64,000 nucleotides of DNA from Glycomyces arizonensis DSM 44726. Lineage in GTDB: Bacteria > Actinomycetota > Actinomycetes > Mycobacteriales > Micromonosporaceae. The notes beneath the pieces are model-generated. The model saw only the letters and a list, made by a program, of their open reading frames with translations. It was not told the DNA's origin and did not search any database. Shown piece after piece: positions 1 through 8,459 of the stretch (position 1 is the stretch's first letter; each line of letters starts with the position of its first letter). The stretch is from positions 186,001-250,000 of the forward strand of contig NZ_AXWO01000003.1 in the NCBI RefSeq assembly GCF_000482705.1. Reading direction: 5' to 3'. Both the position numbers and the translations under genes were made by a program.

Positions 1-275
1 AGGGCAGCGGCGTCATGGCCGCGAACTCGGCGCTCTTCGCCCTGAAGGACGACACCGACGCCTACCAGGGCATCACCATCGTCGACCCGGCGCACCGCGG
101 ACACCGGCTCGGCCTGCTGACCAAGCTCGCCAACCTGCGGCAGCTGCGCGAGCGCTTCGGACACGTCACAGCGATCTGGACCGGCAACGCCGACGTCAAT
201 GCGCACATGGTCGCCGTCAACGAGCGCCTCGGCTTCGAGCCGGTCGACGCCCTCGTCTCCTACAAGCGCACATAG
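1..275 (+). CDS. GNAT-type acetyltransferase, C-terminal fragment (cut by window edge)
   Basis: Only the last ~90 codons are present; the frame is open from base 3 and the 5' end lies outside the window. The fragment carries the acetyl-CoA binding loop of a GNAT fold (DPAHRGHRLGLLTKLANL) and the late strand with TGNADVNAHM. It aligns along its whole length with the C-terminal domain of the next gene (DPGHRGHRLGTLTKVVNL, TDNADVNAHM), so the two are tandem paralogues. The protein probably also has two GNAT domains. The Met at base 15 is internal, not a start. The substrate cannot be told from sequence. Confidence 0.8.
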   Translation, partial: GSGVMAANSALFALKDDTDAYQGITIVDPAHRGHRLGLLTKLANLRQLRERFGHVTAIWTGNADVNAHMVAVNERLGFEPVDALVSYKRT

Positions 276-280
276 GAGCG

Positions 281-308
281 TTGACCCCCTGGGAGCGACC
301 GGTTAATT
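281..308 (+). promoter_or_regulatory. Candidate promoter of the second GNAT gene
   Basis: TTGACC at 281-286 is a near-consensus -35 element, followed after 16 nt by TTAATT at 303-308. Predicted initiation lies about 30 nt before the ATG at 348. A GGGAGC/GCTCCC inverted repeat (290-295 and 314-319) flanks the -10 and could be an operator or a weak terminator for the upstream gene. Confidence 0.35.
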
Positions 309-347
309 CGATTGCTCCCGGGCCGTCGACTCGCGACACTGAACCCC

Positions 348-1373
348 ATGGAAATCATCGAACTCGATCCCGCGGACGGCGACCTCGTCTCCGGCGCCTT
401 CGACGTCATGCGCGCCGCCCACGCGGCCGACGCCCCCGAGCACGCGCCGCCCCACAAGGGCGTGTTCGTCAAGTGGCTCGCCCACCCCAGCCCCGATGCG
501 GACGAAACCATCTTCGTCGCCGTCGAAGGCGGCACCGTGGTCGGCAAGCTGGACATCGGCCTCCCCAACCGGGACAACCTGCACTTCGCCGGGGCCGACC
601 TGATCGTCCACCCCGACCACCGCCGCCGGGGCATCGGCACGGCGCTGCTGGAGCAGTTCATCGAGCACGCCCGCGCCGCAGGACGCACCGAATTGTCCAC
701 CGCAACCCACATGACCTGGGAAGACGGTCCCGAACGCAGTGAAGCGGGGCGGCGCTTCCTTGAGAAGCACGGCTTCAAGCTCGCTCTGACCTGCGTCATC
801 CGCCGCTGCGCGACCGACGCGATGAGCCCCGAAGCCGAGCAGGCCCTCCTGGACCGGGCCGTCGCCGCCGCGGGCGAGGAGTACGAGGTCATCTCCTGGC
901 TCGGCCGCACCCCGGCCGAACTGGTCGACACCATGTGCCGCCTGGACTCCATGATCCTGTCCGAGATCCCGCTGGGCGACCTCGAACTCGAGCCGGAGAC
1001 CATCGACGCGGAACTCAAGGAGGCCAAGGCCGTCCGCAATGAGGCCGTGGGCGTCATCCCGGTCACGACCGTGGCGCGCCACCGCGCCTCCGGCGAGGTC
1101 GTCGCCAACACCGTCATCGGCGTGTTCGACGACCCGGACTTCCAGCACGGCTTCCAGTGGATCACCATCGTCGACCCCGGACACCGCGGCCACCGGCTCG
1201 GCACGCTCACCAAGGTGGTCAACCTGCGCCTGCTGCGCGAGCAGTTCCCGAACGTGGGGACCATCTGGACCGACAACGCCGACGTCAACGCCCACATGAT
1301 CGACATCAACGTCAAAATGGGCTACGAGACCGTCGACGCCTCAGGTGAATACATACGCAGACTCGACGCCTGA
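348..1373 (+). CDS. Tandem-domain GNAT family N-acetyltransferase
   Basis: A 341-residue protein with two GNAT (acetyl-CoA-dependent N-acetyltransferase) domains. The N-terminal domain has the canonical pyrophosphate-binding loop RRRGIGTALLEQFIEHA around residues 90-110. The C-terminal domain has the looser DPGHRGHRLGTLTK loop around residues 270-290. This architecture is common in actinobacterial acetyltransferases of unknown substrate; aminoglycoside or protein-amine acetylation are possibilities I cannot separate. The ATG at 348 is preferred over the TTG at 312 because it opens the GNAT fold directly. It follows a paralogue (1-275) in the same orientation, and the pair probably arose by duplication. 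Confidence 0.85.
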   Translation: MEIIELDPADGDLVSGAFDVMRAAHAADAPEHAPPHKGVFVKWLAHPSPDADETIFVAVEGGTVVGKLDIGLPNRDNLHFAGADLIVHPDHRRRGIGTALLEQFIEHARAAGRTELSTATHMTWEDGPERSEAGRRFLEKHGFKLALTCVIRRCATDAMSPEAEQALLDRAVAAAGEEYEVISWLGRTPAELVDTMCRLDSMILSEIPLGDLELEPETIDAELKEAKAVRNEAVGVIPVTTVARHRASGEVVANTVIGVFDDPDFQHGFQWITIVDPGHRGHRLGTLTKVVNLRLLREQFPNVGTIWTDNADVNAHMIDINVKMGYETVDASGEYIRRLDA

Positions 1374-1557
1374 GAAGGTGTCGCTACCCACAAGCCGGCC
1401 ATGGCGGTGGCGTGAGCTCCTCATGGTCGGCTATTGTCAATAGTCGGCCCGTCAAGTGGCCCGATCAGGCGCGTCCCGCCCCCATCACCGTCGGCTCATG
1501 GTGAAATCAAAGCATCCGCGGAACGTGCATCGCACATGTCCTCGCGGAAGGCGAACC

Positions 1558-3549
1558 ATGACCATTGAACCGACGTCGTCGGATGCTGCCGTAGAACAGC
1601 CCGACACCCCGAACGAAGCACCTGAGACCACCACCGAGGCCCCCGCGGCCGCCGCCGAGAGCGGCGAGGCGACCGTCCAGGCCGAGGCATCCGAAGCCGA
1701 GGCACCCGAAGCCGAGGCGTTCACCGTCGAGACCGACGAAGTGAACCCCGAATCGGACCAGCCCGCCTTCGAAGACCTCGGACTCCCCGAGAAGATCACC
1801 GCGGCACTCGCCGAGCGGGGCATCGAGACGCCCTTCCCGATCCAGGCCGCCACCATCCCCGACGCGCTCGCCGGGCGCGACGTCCTCGGCCGCGCCCAGA
1901 CCGGCTCGGGCAAGACCCTCGCCTTCGGCCTGCCCGCCCTCGCCCGCCTCGCCGCGGGCGGACGCACCAAGCCGAAGCACCCGCGCGCGATCATCCTGAC
2001 CCCCACCCGCGAACTCGCCATCCAGGTCGCCGACTCGCTCCAGATCTTCGGCGACGCCGTCGGCATCGAGATGAAGGTCGTCTGCGGCGGCACCGCGTTC
2101 TCCCGCCAGATCGACGCGCTCCGCGCCGGGGTCGACATGCTCGTCGCCACCCCCGGCCGCCTGCGCGACCTGATCCGCCGCGGCGAATGCTCCCTGGACT
2201 CGGTCGAGCTCGCCGTCCTCGACGAGGCCGACCAGATGGCCGACATGGGCTTCCTGCCCGAGGTCGAGGAGCTGTTCGACCAGCTGCCCGAGGGCGGCCA
2301 GCGCATGCTGTTCTCGGCCACGCTGGAGAACGAGATCGACGTCCTCGTCCGCAAGTACCTGTCCGAGCCCGTCGAGCACTCGGTCGACCCGTCGGCCGGC
2401 GCGGTCACCACCATGACCCACCACCTGCTGCTCATCGGCCCGCGCGACAAGGCCACCATGACCGCGGCCGTCGCCGGACGTCCCGGTCTGACCATGGTCT
2501 TCGTGCGCACCCAGCTCGCCGTCGACCGCATCGCCGACGAGCTGCGCGAGGCCGGCGTCAACGCCGAGGGCCTGCACGGCGGCATGTCCCAGCAGGACCG
2601 CTCCAAGGTCCTCGACCGGTTCAAGAACGGCCGCCTCGACGCGCTGGTGTGCACCGACGTCGCCGCGCGCGGCATCCACGTCGACGGCGTCGACATGGTG
2701 CTCCACGTCGACCCGCCGAAGACCCACAAGGACTACCTGCACCGCGCGGGGCGCACCGCCCGCGCGGGCCAGTCCGGCGCCGTCGCCACCCTGGTGCTCC
2801 CGCACCAGAACCGCAGCATGTTCAGCCTCATCGAGCGCGCCGGCATCGAGGCCAAGCGTCACTTCGTGAACGACAACTTCGACGCCGAGCTCGCCGAGCT
2901 GCTCGGGGCGCGGAACTTCACCGACCTGCGGGCCGCCCGCGCCGAGCACCAGGCGACCCAGAACGAGGCCGAGGTCCAGCGCATGGAGCGCCAGATCGAG
3001 CGGCTCCGCGAGGACGTCGAAGGGCTGAAGGCCGAGGCCGTGCGCCTGCGCGAGCAGGCCGAGCGCGAGCTCGTCGAGGGCCCGTCCAAGCGCGATCGCC
3101 GCGACAAGGGCCCCAGGCGCGACCGCGACGACCGCGGTGGTCAACGCGGCGGCGGACGCGGCGGCTACGGCCGCGGCGGACAGGGCGGCGACCGCCGGGG
3201 CGGCGGCTACCGGGGCAGCCGCGACGACCGCGGCGAGCGCGGCGGCTACCGCGGGGGCCGTGACGGCGACCGCCAGGGCTACCGGGGCGACCGCGAGGGC
3301 GGTTACCGGGGCCGTGACGACCGCGGCGGCTATCGCGGCAACCGCGACGGCGACCGCCAGGGCTTCCGCGGCAATCGCGATGACCGCGGCGGCTACCGCG
3401 GCAACCGCGACGGCGACCGCCAGGGTTACCAGGGCAACCGCGATGACCGCGGCGGCCGGGGCGGCGGCTTCCAGGGCAACCGGGACCGTCGCGACCGCTG
3501 GGACGGCGACCGTCGCGACCGCGACGACCGTCCGCGCCGCAGCTGGTAG
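1558..3549 (+). CDS. DEAD-box ATP-dependent RNA helicase with RGG-rich tail
   Basis: A 663-residue ATP-dependent RNA helicase. It starts with an acidic low-complexity segment (Glu/Ala/Thr/Pro, residues 1-70). The helicase core follows (~75-450): Q motif FPIQ, motif I AQTGSGKT, Ia PTRELAIQ, TPGRLRDL, DEADQMADMGF, SAT, and motif VI HRAGRTARAG. A coiled-coil-like Glu/Arg segment comes next (~480-520). Residues ~525-663 are Gly/Arg/Asp repeats (units such as GGYRGNRDGDRQG), an unspecific RNA-binding tail typical of cold-shock/ribosome-assembly helicases (DeaD/CsdA, RhlE). ATG 1558 has GGAAGG 6 nt upstream; an upstream GTG at 1456 is in frame but has no such signal. An inverted repeat CTATTG-T-CAATAG (1431-1443) lies in the 184-nt upstream gap. 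Confidence 0.93.
   Translation: MTIEPTSSDAAVEQPDTPNEAPETTTEAPAAAAESGEATVQAEASEAEAPEAEAFTVETDEVNPESDQPAFEDLGLPEKITAALAERGIETPFPIQAATIPDALAGRDVLGRAQTGSGKTLAFGLPALARLAAGGRTKPKHPRAIILTPTRELAIQVADSLQIFGDAVGIEMKVVCGGTAFSRQIDALRAGVDMLVATPGRLRDLIRRGECSLDSVELAVLDEADQMADMGFLPEVEELFDQLPEGGQRMLFSATLENEIDVLVRKYLSEPVEHSVDPSAGAVTTMTHHLLLIGPRDKATMTAAVAGRPGLTMVFVRTQLAVDRIADELREAGVNAEGLHGGMSQQDRSKVLDRFKNGRLDALVCTDVAARGIHVDGVDMVLHVDPPKTHKDYLHRAGRTARAGQSGAVATLVLPHQNRSMFSLIERAGIEAKRHFVNDNFDAELAELLGARNFTDLRAARAEHQATQNEAEVQRMERQIERLREDVEGLKAEAVRLREQAERELVEGPSKRDRRDKGPRRDRDDRGGQRGGGRGGYGRGGQGGDRRGGGYRGSRDDRGERGGYRGGRDGDRQGYRGDREGGYRGRDDRGGYRGNRDGDRQGFRGNRDDRGGYRGNRDGDRQGYQGNRDDRGGRGGGFQGNRDRRDRWDGDRRDRDDRPRRSW
3130..3540 (+). 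repeat. Imperfect in-frame repeat encoding RGG/GGYRGNRD units
   Basis: Degenerate tandem repeats of roughly 21-63 nt inside the helicase gene code for alternating GGYRG, NRDGDRQG and NRDDRGG blocks. They keep the reading frame, so copy-number change would lengthen or shorten the RNA-binding tail without truncating it. Confidence 0.75.
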
Positions 3550-3568
3550 CACCACATAGACGAACGCC

Positions 3569-3605
3569 GGACGGCCCCGAGGAGCACCGCTTTTCGGGGC
3601 CGTCC
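3569..3605. terminator. Bidirectional terminator between helicase and tetR-type gene
   Basis: GGACGGCCCCG (3569-3579) pairs perfectly with CGGGGCCGTCC (3595-3605) around a 15-nt loop that holds a TTTT run. It lies between two convergent genes. Confidence 0.7.
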
Positions 3606-3692
3606 GCTGCTGTCATCTAAGATATATATCGACAACGAGGCATCCGGTTTCGTGGATCACGGCCCCGCCTCGACCGGGGCGCTCACACCTCA

Positions 3693-4265
3693 CTAATGAC
3701 GGCGCACCGCGTCCTCGACGAGCCCGAGGATCCGCGTGATCTCCAGATCCTCGCGGCCGGCGGCCAGGTAGTGCGTCAGGCCGTCGTAGACCAGCTGCAG
3801 GAACCCCGCCAAGACCTCGATGTCGATGTCGGTGCGCAGGACGCCGAGCTCCCTCTGGTGCTCCAGGCGCTCCCTGCTGGCCTCGGCGATCGCCTCGCGC
3901 CGGCGCCCCCACGCCTCGGCGAACTCCGGGTCGGTGCGCAGCCGCCGCGCCACCTCGAGCTGGGTGCCGAGCCAGCCCGCCGTCTCGGGCTTGTCGGCCG
4001 CGGCCGTCAGATCCTGCATGACGCCGACCAGGCCGCGCTCGCCGACCGTCGCGGCCATCTCGGCCGCGTCGACCGAGGCCACGGCCAGGAACAGCGCGTC
4101 CTTGTCGCGGAAGTGGTGGAAGATCGCCCCGCGCGAGAGCCCGGTGGCCTCCTCGAGACGCCGCACCGTGGCCCCCTCGTATCCGAAGCGGGCGAAGCAG
4201 GAGCGGGCGCCGTCCAGGATCTGCTGGCGGCGCGAGTCGAGGTGTTCTTGGCTGACGCGAGGCAC
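3693..4265 (-). CDS. TetR/AcrR family transcriptional regulator
   Basis: 190 residues. The N-terminal ~60 residues form the TetR helix-turn-helix: RRQQILDGARSCFARFGYEG, then TVRRLEEATGLSRGAIFHHF with the typical recognition-helix ending and FRDKDALF. The remaining ~130 residues are the all-helical ligand/dimer domain, with no recognisable ligand class. The start is GTG at 4265. It is divergent from DUF3046-recA; the two -10 elements overlap in the palindrome at 4310-4320, so the protein may control itself and possibly the neighbour (inference). The target and inducer are unknown. Confidence 0.9.
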   Translation of the reverse strand: MPRVSQEHLDSRRQQILDGARSCFARFGYEGATVRRLEEATGLSRGAIFHHFRDKDALFLAVASVDAAEMAATVGERGLVGVMQDLTAAADKPETAGWLGTQLEVARRLRTDPEFAEAWGRRREAIAEASRERLEHQRELGVLRTDIDIEVLAGFLQLVYDGLTHYLAAGREDLEITRILGLVEDAVRRH

Positions 4266-4309
4266 GCGGCAATCTTGCCATCCGCCTGCGACCGCGGGCC
4301 AGTGTGTCG

Positions 4310-4320
4310 CCTACCGTAGG
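4310..4320. promoter_or_regulatory. Overlapping divergent -10 elements in a palindrome
   Basis: CCTAC-C-GTAGG is an inverted repeat. On the plus strand it contains TACCGT (4312-4317), six nt before ATG 4324. On the minus strand it contains TACGGT, facing the TetR gene. It is a candidate shared promoter/operator. Confidence 0.4.
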
Positions 4321-4323
4321 GCC

Positions 4324-4371
4324 ATGATCCAGCATTCATTCGAGTCCGGGCCGGAGGTGGGCGGCCGATGA
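4324..4371 (+). CDS. Possible 15-codon leaderless ORF coupled to DUF3046
   Basis: MIQHSFESGPEVGGR followed by TGA. The ATG sits six nt after a TACCGT -10 element, so a transcript would begin at or next to this codon. Its stop overlaps the DUF3046 start as ATGA. The DUF3046 Shine-Dalgarno sequence GGAGGTGG (4352-4359) lies inside it. It could be a leader peptide or a chance frame; there is no homology evidence. Confidence 0.3.
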   Translation: MIQHSFESGPEVGGR

Positions 4372-4571
4372 AGCTCAGCGACTTCTGGGAGCGCATGGAC
4401 GAGACCTTCGGCGCCGGATACGCCCGCAGCGTCGCCTCTGACCACTCCATCGGCATGCTCGGCGACCGCACCATCGACCAAGCGCTCGCCCAAGGCGAGA
4501 ACGCGAAGGCCGTGTGGATCGCGGTGTGCCGGACCTGGCCCGACCGCGTGCCCGCGCGCCTCGTCCGCTGA
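4368..4571 (+). CDS. DUF3046 domain protein
   Basis: 67 residues matching the small actinobacterial DUF3046 family: MKLSDFWERMDETFG at the start, then DHSIGMLGDRTIDQALAQGE and a C-terminal VWIAVCRTWPDRVPAR. The family is nearly always encoded just upstream of recA, as here, but its function is unknown. ATG 4368 has a strong ribosome site GGAGGTGG. No signal peptide or membrane segment. The 138-nt gap to recA holds recA's own promoter. Confidence 0.88.
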   Translation: MKLSDFWERMDETFGAGYARSVASDHSIGMLGDRTIDQALAQGENAKAVWIAVCRTWPDRVPARLVR

Positions 4572-4646
4572 GGCCCCGCCGGACGCGTCCGGCGTGTGCT
4601 TCGTCGCTGCGAGATGCGCCTTGTTCGAACAGGCCGTTGCCCTAGG

Positions 4647-4669
4647 TTGTCGGTCGAGGGGACTACCGT
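4647..4669 (+). promoter_or_regulatory. PafBC-type (RecA-NDp) DNA-damage promoter of recA
   Basis: TTGTCGGTC (4647-4655), eight nt, then TACCGT (4664-4669). This fits the actinobacterial LexA-independent damage promoter TTGTCRGTG-N8-TANNNT except for the last base of the first block. Predicted initiation falls on or next to ATG 4677. No complete LexA box is present nearby. Confidence 0.65.
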
Positions 4670-4709
4670 ATTCGACATGGCGAAGCAAACTGCATCTAAA
4701 GGGGGCGGC

Positions 4710-5739
<1,030 letters not shown>

Positions 5740-5765
<26 letters not shown>

Positions 5766-6276
5766 GCCGGACGATCCGGAGGCCGCCCGGCAGTACTGCC
5801 TCAGACTGCTGTCGGGGCGGCCCCGGACGCACTCCGAGCTCGGTGACGCCATGCGCCGCAAAGGCTTCACCGAGGACGTCGTGGCCGACATCCTGGAGCG
5901 CTACTCGGAGGTCGGCTTGATCGACGACGCGCTGTTCGCGCGGGCGTGGGTCGACTCGAGGCACCGCGGCCGGGGGCTCTCGAAGCGGGCGCTGGCGGGG
6001 GAGCTGCGCCGGAAGGGCGTCGACGCCGAGTACGTGGAGGCGGCGGTCGAGGCGGTGAGCGACGAGGACGAGCGCGAGGCGGCGTTGGAGCTGGCCAGGA
6101 GGCGGTACCGCAGCCTGGCGGGCCAGGAGCCGGAGGCCGTCCTCCGCAAGCTGGTGGGGATGCTCGCCAGGAAGGGCTACGGCGCCGGTGTGGCGATCCC
6201 GGTGGTGAAGCAGGTCCTGGCCGAGGCCGATGAGGAGGCGGCGGAGCTGCTCGACGAGGAGTCCCACTTCGAGTGA
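5740..6276 (+). CDS. recX: Regulatory protein RecX
   Basis: About 178 residues. RecX binds RecA filaments and dampens strand exchange and ATPase activity. Visible features are the three-helix repeat modules: [20 protein letters not shown], then [20 protein letters not shown], then [20 protein letters not shown], with an acidic C-terminus ([10 protein letters not shown]). GTG 5740 lies 26 nt inside recA and has GGTGA about 8 nt upstream; an in-frame ATG at 5707 would add 11 basic residues. The overlap implies translational coupling to recA. Confidence 0.93.
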
Positions 6277-6313
6277 GCTCGACGAAGCGGTGGGGCTGAG
6301 CGATCATGTCGCC

Positions 6314-6390
6314 GCGCCTCGCGCCTCGCGCCTCGCGCCTCGCGCCTCGCGCCTCGCGCCTCGCGCCTCGCGCCTCGCGCCTCGCGCCTC
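6314..6390. repeat. Perfect heptamer tandem repeat, 11 x GCGCCTC
   Basis: Eleven exact head-to-tail copies of a 7-nt unit lie 37 nt after the recX stop and ~220 nt before serA. Seven is not a multiple of three and the tract is intergenic. The rest of the gap (6391-6610) is lower in GC, with a TACGAT -10-like hexamer at 6542-6547 but no good -35. Confidence 0.97.
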
Positions 6391-6610
6391 GCATTTCACC
6401 CGAAATCGTGACCTCGCTCCCCTCTCCGTAAGATTTCCGCCATAGTGCGCCCGGTCATTCACAACGTCCTCGCTGCGTGGGAACCGTGTTCCAGAGTTTG
6501 GACGGTCGCCGGTCCGTGAGGAGCTGTTAACGCGATCGACATACGATGGGCCACGACGACGCAGCGCCGCGCCCGGTCCTTTCGTCTCTCCTTACCTTTG
6601 CGAGGTATCC

Positions 6611-8209
6611 ATGACCGAACCGAAACCCGTCGTGGTGGTAGCAGACCCACTCGCGCCCGCAGCGATCGAAGTGCTCTCCGGAGACTTCGACGTCCGGGAG
6701 ATCGACGGAACGGACGTCAGCTCCCTCCACGCCGCGCTCGCCGACGCCGAGGCCGTCATCGTCCGCTCCGCCACCAGGATCGACGCCGCGGCCCTCGAAG
6801 CCGCGCCGAAGCTCAAGGTCGTCGCGCGCGCGGGCGTCGGACTCGACAACGTCGACCTCCCCGCCGCCACCCAGCGCGGCGTCATGGTCGTCAACGCGCC
6901 GACCTCCAACATCGTCTCGGCCGCCGAGCAGGCCATCACGCTGCTGCTCGCGGGCGCGCGCCACACCGCGCGCGCCGACGCCTCGCTCCGCGCGGGCCGC
7001 TGGGACCGCAAGAAGTTCACCGGCGTCGAGATCCAGGGCAAGACCCTCGGCGTCATCGGCTTCGGCAAGATCGGCCAGCTGGTCACCACCCGCATGCAGG
7101 CGTTCGACATGGACGTCGTCGCCTACGACCCGTACGCGCAGCCCTCGCAGGCCGCGAAGCTCGGCGTCAAGCTCGTCAGCCTCGACGAGCTGCTCGCCGC
7201 ATCGGACTTCATCACCATTCACCTGCCGAAGACGCCCGAGACCCTCGGTCTCCTCGGCGAGGACGCGTTCACCAAGGTCAAGCGCGGGGTGCGGATCGTC
7301 AACGCCGCCCGCGGCGGCCTGGTCGACGAGGCCGCACTCGTCGCGGCCCTGAAGGACGGCCGCGTCGCGGGCGCGGGCATCGACGTGTTCGACTCCGAGC
7401 CGTGCACCGACTCGCCGCTGTTCGAGCTCGACAACGTCGTGGCCACCCCGCACCTGGGCGCCTCCACCCGCGAGGCCCAGGACAACGCCGGGCTGGCCGT
7501 CGCCAAGAGCGTCAAGCTCGCGCTGTCGGGCGAGTTCGTGCCCGACGCCGCGAACGTCCAGGCAGGCGGCGTCGTCGCCGAGGACGTGCGCCCGCTCCTG
7601 CCGCTGGCCGAGCGCCTCGGCAAGACCTTCACCGCGCTGGCCGACAGCGCCGTCCAGTCCGTCACCGTCGAGGTCCGCGGCGAAGTGGTCGCCAACGACG
7701 TCTCGGTGCTCCAGCTGGCCGCCTCCAAGGGCCTGTTCGCCGAGGTGGCCGACTCGGTCACCTACGTGAACGCGCCGCTGGTCGCCGAGCAGCGCGGCGT
7801 CGAGCTGGGCCTGTACACCTCGACCGAGTCGCCGGAGTTCCAGACCCTGGTCACCCTGCGCGGCGCGCTGGTCGACGGCACCACCCTGACGGTGTCGGGC
7901 ACGCTCAGCCCCGGCCCGCACGAGACGCGCAGGCTCACCCAGGTCGACGGCTTCGAGGTCGACATCGACGCCGAGGGCTCGCTGCTGTTCCTGCGCTACA
8001 CCGACCGCCCGGGAGTGGTCGGCCTCATCGGCGGCACCCTGGGCGACCTGGGCATCAACATCGCCGCGATGCAGGTGGCCCGCAAGGCCGCCGGAGGCGA
8101 CGCGTTCATGGTGATGGCCACCGACGCGCCGGTTCCGTCCGAGGTGCTCGGCCGGATCAAGGAGACCGTCGGCGCCTCGGCCGCCAGCGCGGTGACGCTC
8201 GAGGACTGA
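6611..8209 (+). CDS. serA: D-3-phosphoglycerate dehydrogenase (long, ACT-containing form)
   Basis: 532 residues. Oxidises 3-phosphoglycerate to 3-phosphohydroxypyruvate, the first step of serine synthesis. The substrate domain begins at the N-terminus. ARAGVGLDNVDL is at residues 73-84 and the NAD-binding GFGKIG at 150-155. Catalytic-region motifs ARGGLVDE and TPHLGAST follow. An allosteric-substrate-binding domain (~320-450) and a C-terminal ACT domain (LRYTDRPGVVGLIGGTLGDL) complete the type I architecture known from Mycobacterium, where serine inhibits through ACT. ATG 6611 has GCGAGGT upstream. It stands alone between a repeat and a large stem-loop. Confidence 0.97.
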   Translation: MTEPKPVVVVADPLAPAAIEVLSGDFDVREIDGTDVSSLHAALADAEAVIVRSATRIDAAALEAAPKLKVVARAGVGLDNVDLPAATQRGVMVVNAPTSNIVSAAEQAITLLLAGARHTARADASLRAGRWDRKKFTGVEIQGKTLGVIGFGKIGQLVTTRMQAFDMDVVAYDPYAQPSQAAKLGVKLVSLDELLAASDFITIHLPKTPETLGLLGEDAFTKVKRGVRIVNAARGGLVDEAALVAALKDGRVAGAGIDVFDSEPCTDSPLFELDNVVATPHLGASTREAQDNAGLAVAKSVKLALSGEFVPDAANVQAGGVVAEDVRPLLPLAERLGKTFTALADSAVQSVTVEVRGEVVANDVSVLQLAASKGLFAEVADSVTYVNAPLVAEQRGVELGLYTSTESPEFQTLVTLRGALVDGTTLTVSGTLSPGPHETRRLTQVDGFEVDIDAEGSLLFLRYTDRPGVVGLIGGTLGDLGINIAAMQVARKAAGGDAFMVMATDAPVPSEVLGRIKETVGASAASAVTLED

Positions 8210-8271
8210 CGCGGGGCCTCCGCTGACGTGGAGATCCACCGCCTGGTTCCACTTGCTGAGAGCCATTCGTC

Positions 8272-8318
8272 GGAATGCGGGACGGGTGCGTTAAGGTGAA
8301 CGCACCCGCCCGCATTCC
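8272..8318. terminator. Long stem-loop after serA (terminator or leader element)
   Basis: A 21-nt arm (8272-8292) pairs with a 20-nt arm (8299-8318), with only one bulged A, around the loop AAGGTG. It lies 63 nt after serA and 142 nt before leuB. There is no clear U tract, so it may be a factor-independent terminator of the weak actinobacterial type or a regulatory element of leuB. Confidence 0.6.
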
Positions 8319-8459
8319 GCGTTTCCGGGCCGATCGGCCCTCTGTGAAACTCGCGAACCGCAGCTCGTGGCGGGAATCAGGTGCGGTGCGTCAGTTCACT
8401 CCACCGCATCGAGGATCGAAACGCGTCAGCGCGCTGAGGAACGAAATCAGAGAGGCAGC

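Noticed and set aside
1507-3555. 682-codon open frame antisense to the helicase gene
   Set aside because: A long antisense frame is expected in high-GC genes; the product is low-complexity Ala/Val and the plus strand encodes a complete DEAD-box helicase.
4623-4639. Possible LexA (SOS) box before recA
   Set aside because: GTTCGAAC supplies one half-site, but the required second half GTTCGA after four nt is absent (AGGC is followed by CGTTGC).
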